Shown here piece by piece: positions 62,260 to 64,000 of a stretch of 64,000 bases of DNA (the stretch's first letter is position 1; each line of letters opens with the position of its first letter). The notes beneath the pieces are model-generated. The model did not search any database. It was not told the origin of the DNA and saw only the letters and a program-made list of their open reading frames with translations. Origin of the DNA: Niabella yanshanensis (GTDB lineage Bacteria; Bacteroidota; Bacteroidia; Chitinophagales; Chitinophagaceae); assembly GCF_034424215.1 (NCBI RefSeq), contig NZ_CP139960.1, forward strand, positions 1,860,001 through 1,924,000, given 5' to 3'. The position numbers and the translations under genes are program-made.

Positions 62260-63504
62260 ATGAAACGAGTAGTAATAACAGGAATGGGGGCCATCACTCC
62301 CCTTGGCAATACCATAGATGAATACTGGCAATCGTTGGTGAATGGTGTAAGCGGCGCTAAGCTGATCAGCAAGTTTGACACCACGCATTTTAAAACAAAA
62401 TTCGCCTGCGAAGTGCGCAATTTTGATCCATTACAATATATAGAGAAATCTGAAGTGAGGAAATACGACCCTTACTCCCAGTATGCCCTGGCAAGCGCAC
62501 AACAGGCAGTGGAAAATGCTCAAATCGATTTCGCTCAGTTAAATAAAGACCGGATCGGGGTAATATGGGCTTCGGGCGATGGAGGCGTTTCAACATTCGA
62601 AGAGCAAATGACCGAGTACAATAAGGGTAATGGCACGCCCAGGTTTAACCCGTTTTTTATATCCAAAAGGATCATGAATATTGCCTCGGGTCTTATCTCG
62701 ATCCGGTATGGATTGAGGGGTGTTAATTATACAACGGCGGCAGCTTGTTCAGCCAGTAATACCTCTATTATCGACGCATTCAATTATATACGCTGGGGAA
62801 AAGCGGATATGATTATTACAGGCGGCTCCGAGGCTTCTATAACCCAAAGCTCCATAGGCGGTTTTAATGCATCCAAAGCTTTATCAACCAATAATGATCA
62901 TTACCAGCAGGCGTCGAAGCCCTTTGATATTAAAAGAGATGGGTTTGTTTTGGGAGAAGGCGCCGGCGCCCTGGTGTTGGAAAGCTACGAAAGCGCTTTG
63001 AAAAGAAATGCGCCAATTATTGCCGAAATCATTGGTGGAGGGCTTGCTGCTGATGCCTATCATATCACCGGCACACATCCTGAAGGCGACGGCGCTTTCC
63101 TGGGAATGAATATGGCTATGGAAGACGCGGGAATTACAGCCAATGGTATTGACTATATCAATGCTCATGCTACATCTACCCCGATGGGCGACCGGAGCGA
63201 ACTGAAAGCGATTCGGAGAGCTTTTGAAAGCCATCCCGGAGTAGCTATCAGTGCTACCAAATCGATGACCGGGCACCTGCTGGGTGCCGCAGGAGCCATT
63301 GAGGCCATTGCCTGCGTTAAAGCCGTGGAAACAGATACAATTCCACCCACTATCAACACTACACAGGTAGAACCGGAGTTTGAAGGTAGGTTGAACCTTA
63401 TATTAGGCAAAGCCGAGATTAAAAAAGTGAATATAGCAATCAGTAATACTTTTGGTTTTGGCGGACATATTGCCTGCAGTATTTTTAGAAAATTCACTCC
63501 TTAA
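62260..63504 (+). CDS. fabF: beta-ketoacyl-ACP synthase II
   Basis: KAS II elongates acyl-ACP with malonyl-ACP. From ATG 62260 the product has 414 residues with the family start KRVVITGMGAITPLGNTIDEYW, GVIWASGDGGVSTFEEQ, the catalytic Cys in TTAAACSASNTSIIDAFNYI, the two His in INAHATSTPMGD and KSMTGHLLGAAGAIEAIA, and the end NTFGFGGHIACSIF. The frame extends nine codons upstream to a TTG, outside the conserved sequence. It sits apart from the usual acpP-fabF pair, so it may be a second, dedicated copy; this is inference. Confidence 0.93.
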   Translation: MKRVVITGMGAITPLGNTIDEYWQSLVNGVSGAKLISKFDTTHFKTKFACEVRNFDPLQYIEKSEVRKYDPYSQYALASAQQAVENAQIDFAQLNKDRIGVIWASGDGGVSTFEEQMTEYNKGNGTPRFNPFFISKRIMNIASGLISIRYGLRGVNYTTAAACSASNTSIIDAFNYIRWGKADMIITGGSEASITQSSIGGFNASKALSTNNDHYQQASKPFDIKRDGFVLGEGAGALVLESYESALKRNAPIIAEIIGGGLAADAYHITGTHPEGDGAFLGMNMAMEDAGITANGIDYINAHATSTPMGDRSELKAIRRAFESHPGVAISATKSMTGHLLGAAGAIEAIACVKAVETDTIPPTINTTQVEPEFEGRLNLILGKAEIKKVNIAISNTFGFGGHIACSIFRKFTP

Positions 63505-63688
63505 TCATTGAAGCACATAGATTATTCAATAGCATTTTTTTTCGTACGAAACGGCAGCAATAGAGCGGCCGTTTTCTATATGAGTGCGTAAAAGATCGGT
63601 CGTTTATTCTTAACTTCAGTCAGAATTGGTTTATATGCAAATTTGATGCGTTTACATGTAGTTCCTTTATTAGTACTATTCCTTTTAT
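63505..63688. other. intergenic spacer
   Basis: Between fabF and the ankyrin-type gene I see an AT-rich spacer with a hairpin-like stretch near 63550-63575 (ACGGCAGCAATAG...GGCCGTTTTC) but no consensus promoter. Confidence 0.35.
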
Positions 63689-64000
63689 ATGGATTATCTT
63701 CAGAAAATAGCCGGAGACTTTGAGACACATTCCGCGGAAGGCATCAGAGAATGTTTTGAAAACGGCATTGATCCCAACCTCCTACACAGGGGTAAGCCCC
63801 TGATCTATGAACTGATCAATATGTATTTAAGAAGTGAGCGATTTAAAGACTGTGTTCAGGCATTTGTAGATTTTGGTTTACAATTCGATGATAAGGCTTT
63901 GCTTGCAGTGCTACTGGATGATGCCCAACAGTTAGATCTGCTACTGAATCAGGATAAAGAATTGCTCTATAAAAAATATACTTTCGATTGCGCATTCACG
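63689..64000 (+). CDS. ankyrin-repeat-like protein, 3' end outside window
   Basis: The visible 104 residues begin MDYLQKIAGDFETHSAEGIRECFENGIDPNLLHRGKPLIYELINMY and continue with CVQAFVDFGLQFDDKALLAVLLDDAQQLDLLLNQ. The alternating helix pairs and G-I/L-x-x-[ND] turns resemble ankyrin repeats, a fold for protein binding. No signal peptide is visible, so it is probably cytoplasmic. The frame is open to the window edge. Confidence 0.75.
   Translation, partial: MDYLQKIAGDFETHSAEGIRECFENGIDPNLLHRGKPLIYELINMYLRSERFKDCVQAFVDFGLQFDDKALLAVLLDDAQQLDLLLNQDKELLYKKYTFDCAFT

Overview
The window reads as a chromosomal segment of a Bacteroidota bacterium, most likely family Chitinophagaceae or a close relative. 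The evidence is the gene content (cbb3 oxidase with a fused CcoN-CcoO, GSCFA, GLPGLI-like, gliding-phylum beta-barrel receptor, phosphosulfolactate synthase, LytTR/LytS pair) and the regulatory signals. Several start regions carry the Bacteroidota promoter TTG-N18-20-TAnnTTTG (rpsU, tRNA-tuf, yidC, hpf, tetR), and Shine-Dalgarno sequences are nearly absent. I see no prophage, insertion sequence or CRISPR array. Genus assignment is not possible from sequence reading alone.

Layout. 1-9 kb: end of proA, tRNA-Thr, accA, dapA, small membrane proteins, an acyl-CoA thioesterase, a GT39-like transferase and a convergent LtaS-like sulfatase-fold protein. 9-17 kb: secA, a JAMM-like secreted protein, cydAB behind a perfect Crp/Fnr-type palindrome, and surface proteins. 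17-26 kb: two lipoproteins, then on the minus strand the translation/secretion block rpsU-xerC-hpf, tRNA-Thr-Tyr-Gly-Thr, tuf, tRNA-Trp, secE, nusG. This block is interrupted by a plus-strand TonB-dependent receptor, and nusG ends at a terminator instead of running into rplKAJL-rpoBC.

26-37 kb: ribE, a JmjC/cupin protein, an ORF6N protein divergent from an unknown protein with a clamp-binding-like C-terminus, a comA-aroE pair with overlapping stop and start codons, a TPR protein, yidC and a membrane-anchored papain-fold peptidase. 37-46 kb: a complete cbb3 oxidase locus, ccoI-ccoS-ccoNO-ccoQ-ccoP-ccoG-ccoH plus a SafE-like membrane protein; two of its genes (ccoS, ccoQ) are very short. 46-55 kb: a lipocalin-like lipoprotein, a SufE homologue without its catalytic cysteine downstream of a cation/proton antiporter, a LytTR two-component pair, a PLP sulfhydrylase, an SPFH plus ribbon-helix-helix pair and a SpoIIAA-like protein. 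55-64 kb: an orphan Hcp-like protein, GSCFA, rlmB, DUF4112 and NUDIX proteins, Cu/Zn SOD, a beta-barrel protein with a structured 5' leader, murB, a TetR regulator whose operator sits inside its own promoter, fabF and the start of an ankyrin-repeat protein.

Two terminal oxidases (bd and cbb3), each preceded by a Crp/Fnr-like box, indicate an aerobe adapted to low oxygen. No single large undescribed system is evident. The best candidates for new biology are the Cys-less SufE homologue, the switch-like RNA leader upstream of the 59.5 kb beta-barrel gene, the unknown protein with a QLALF tail, and the rpsU/xerC regulatory arrangement.
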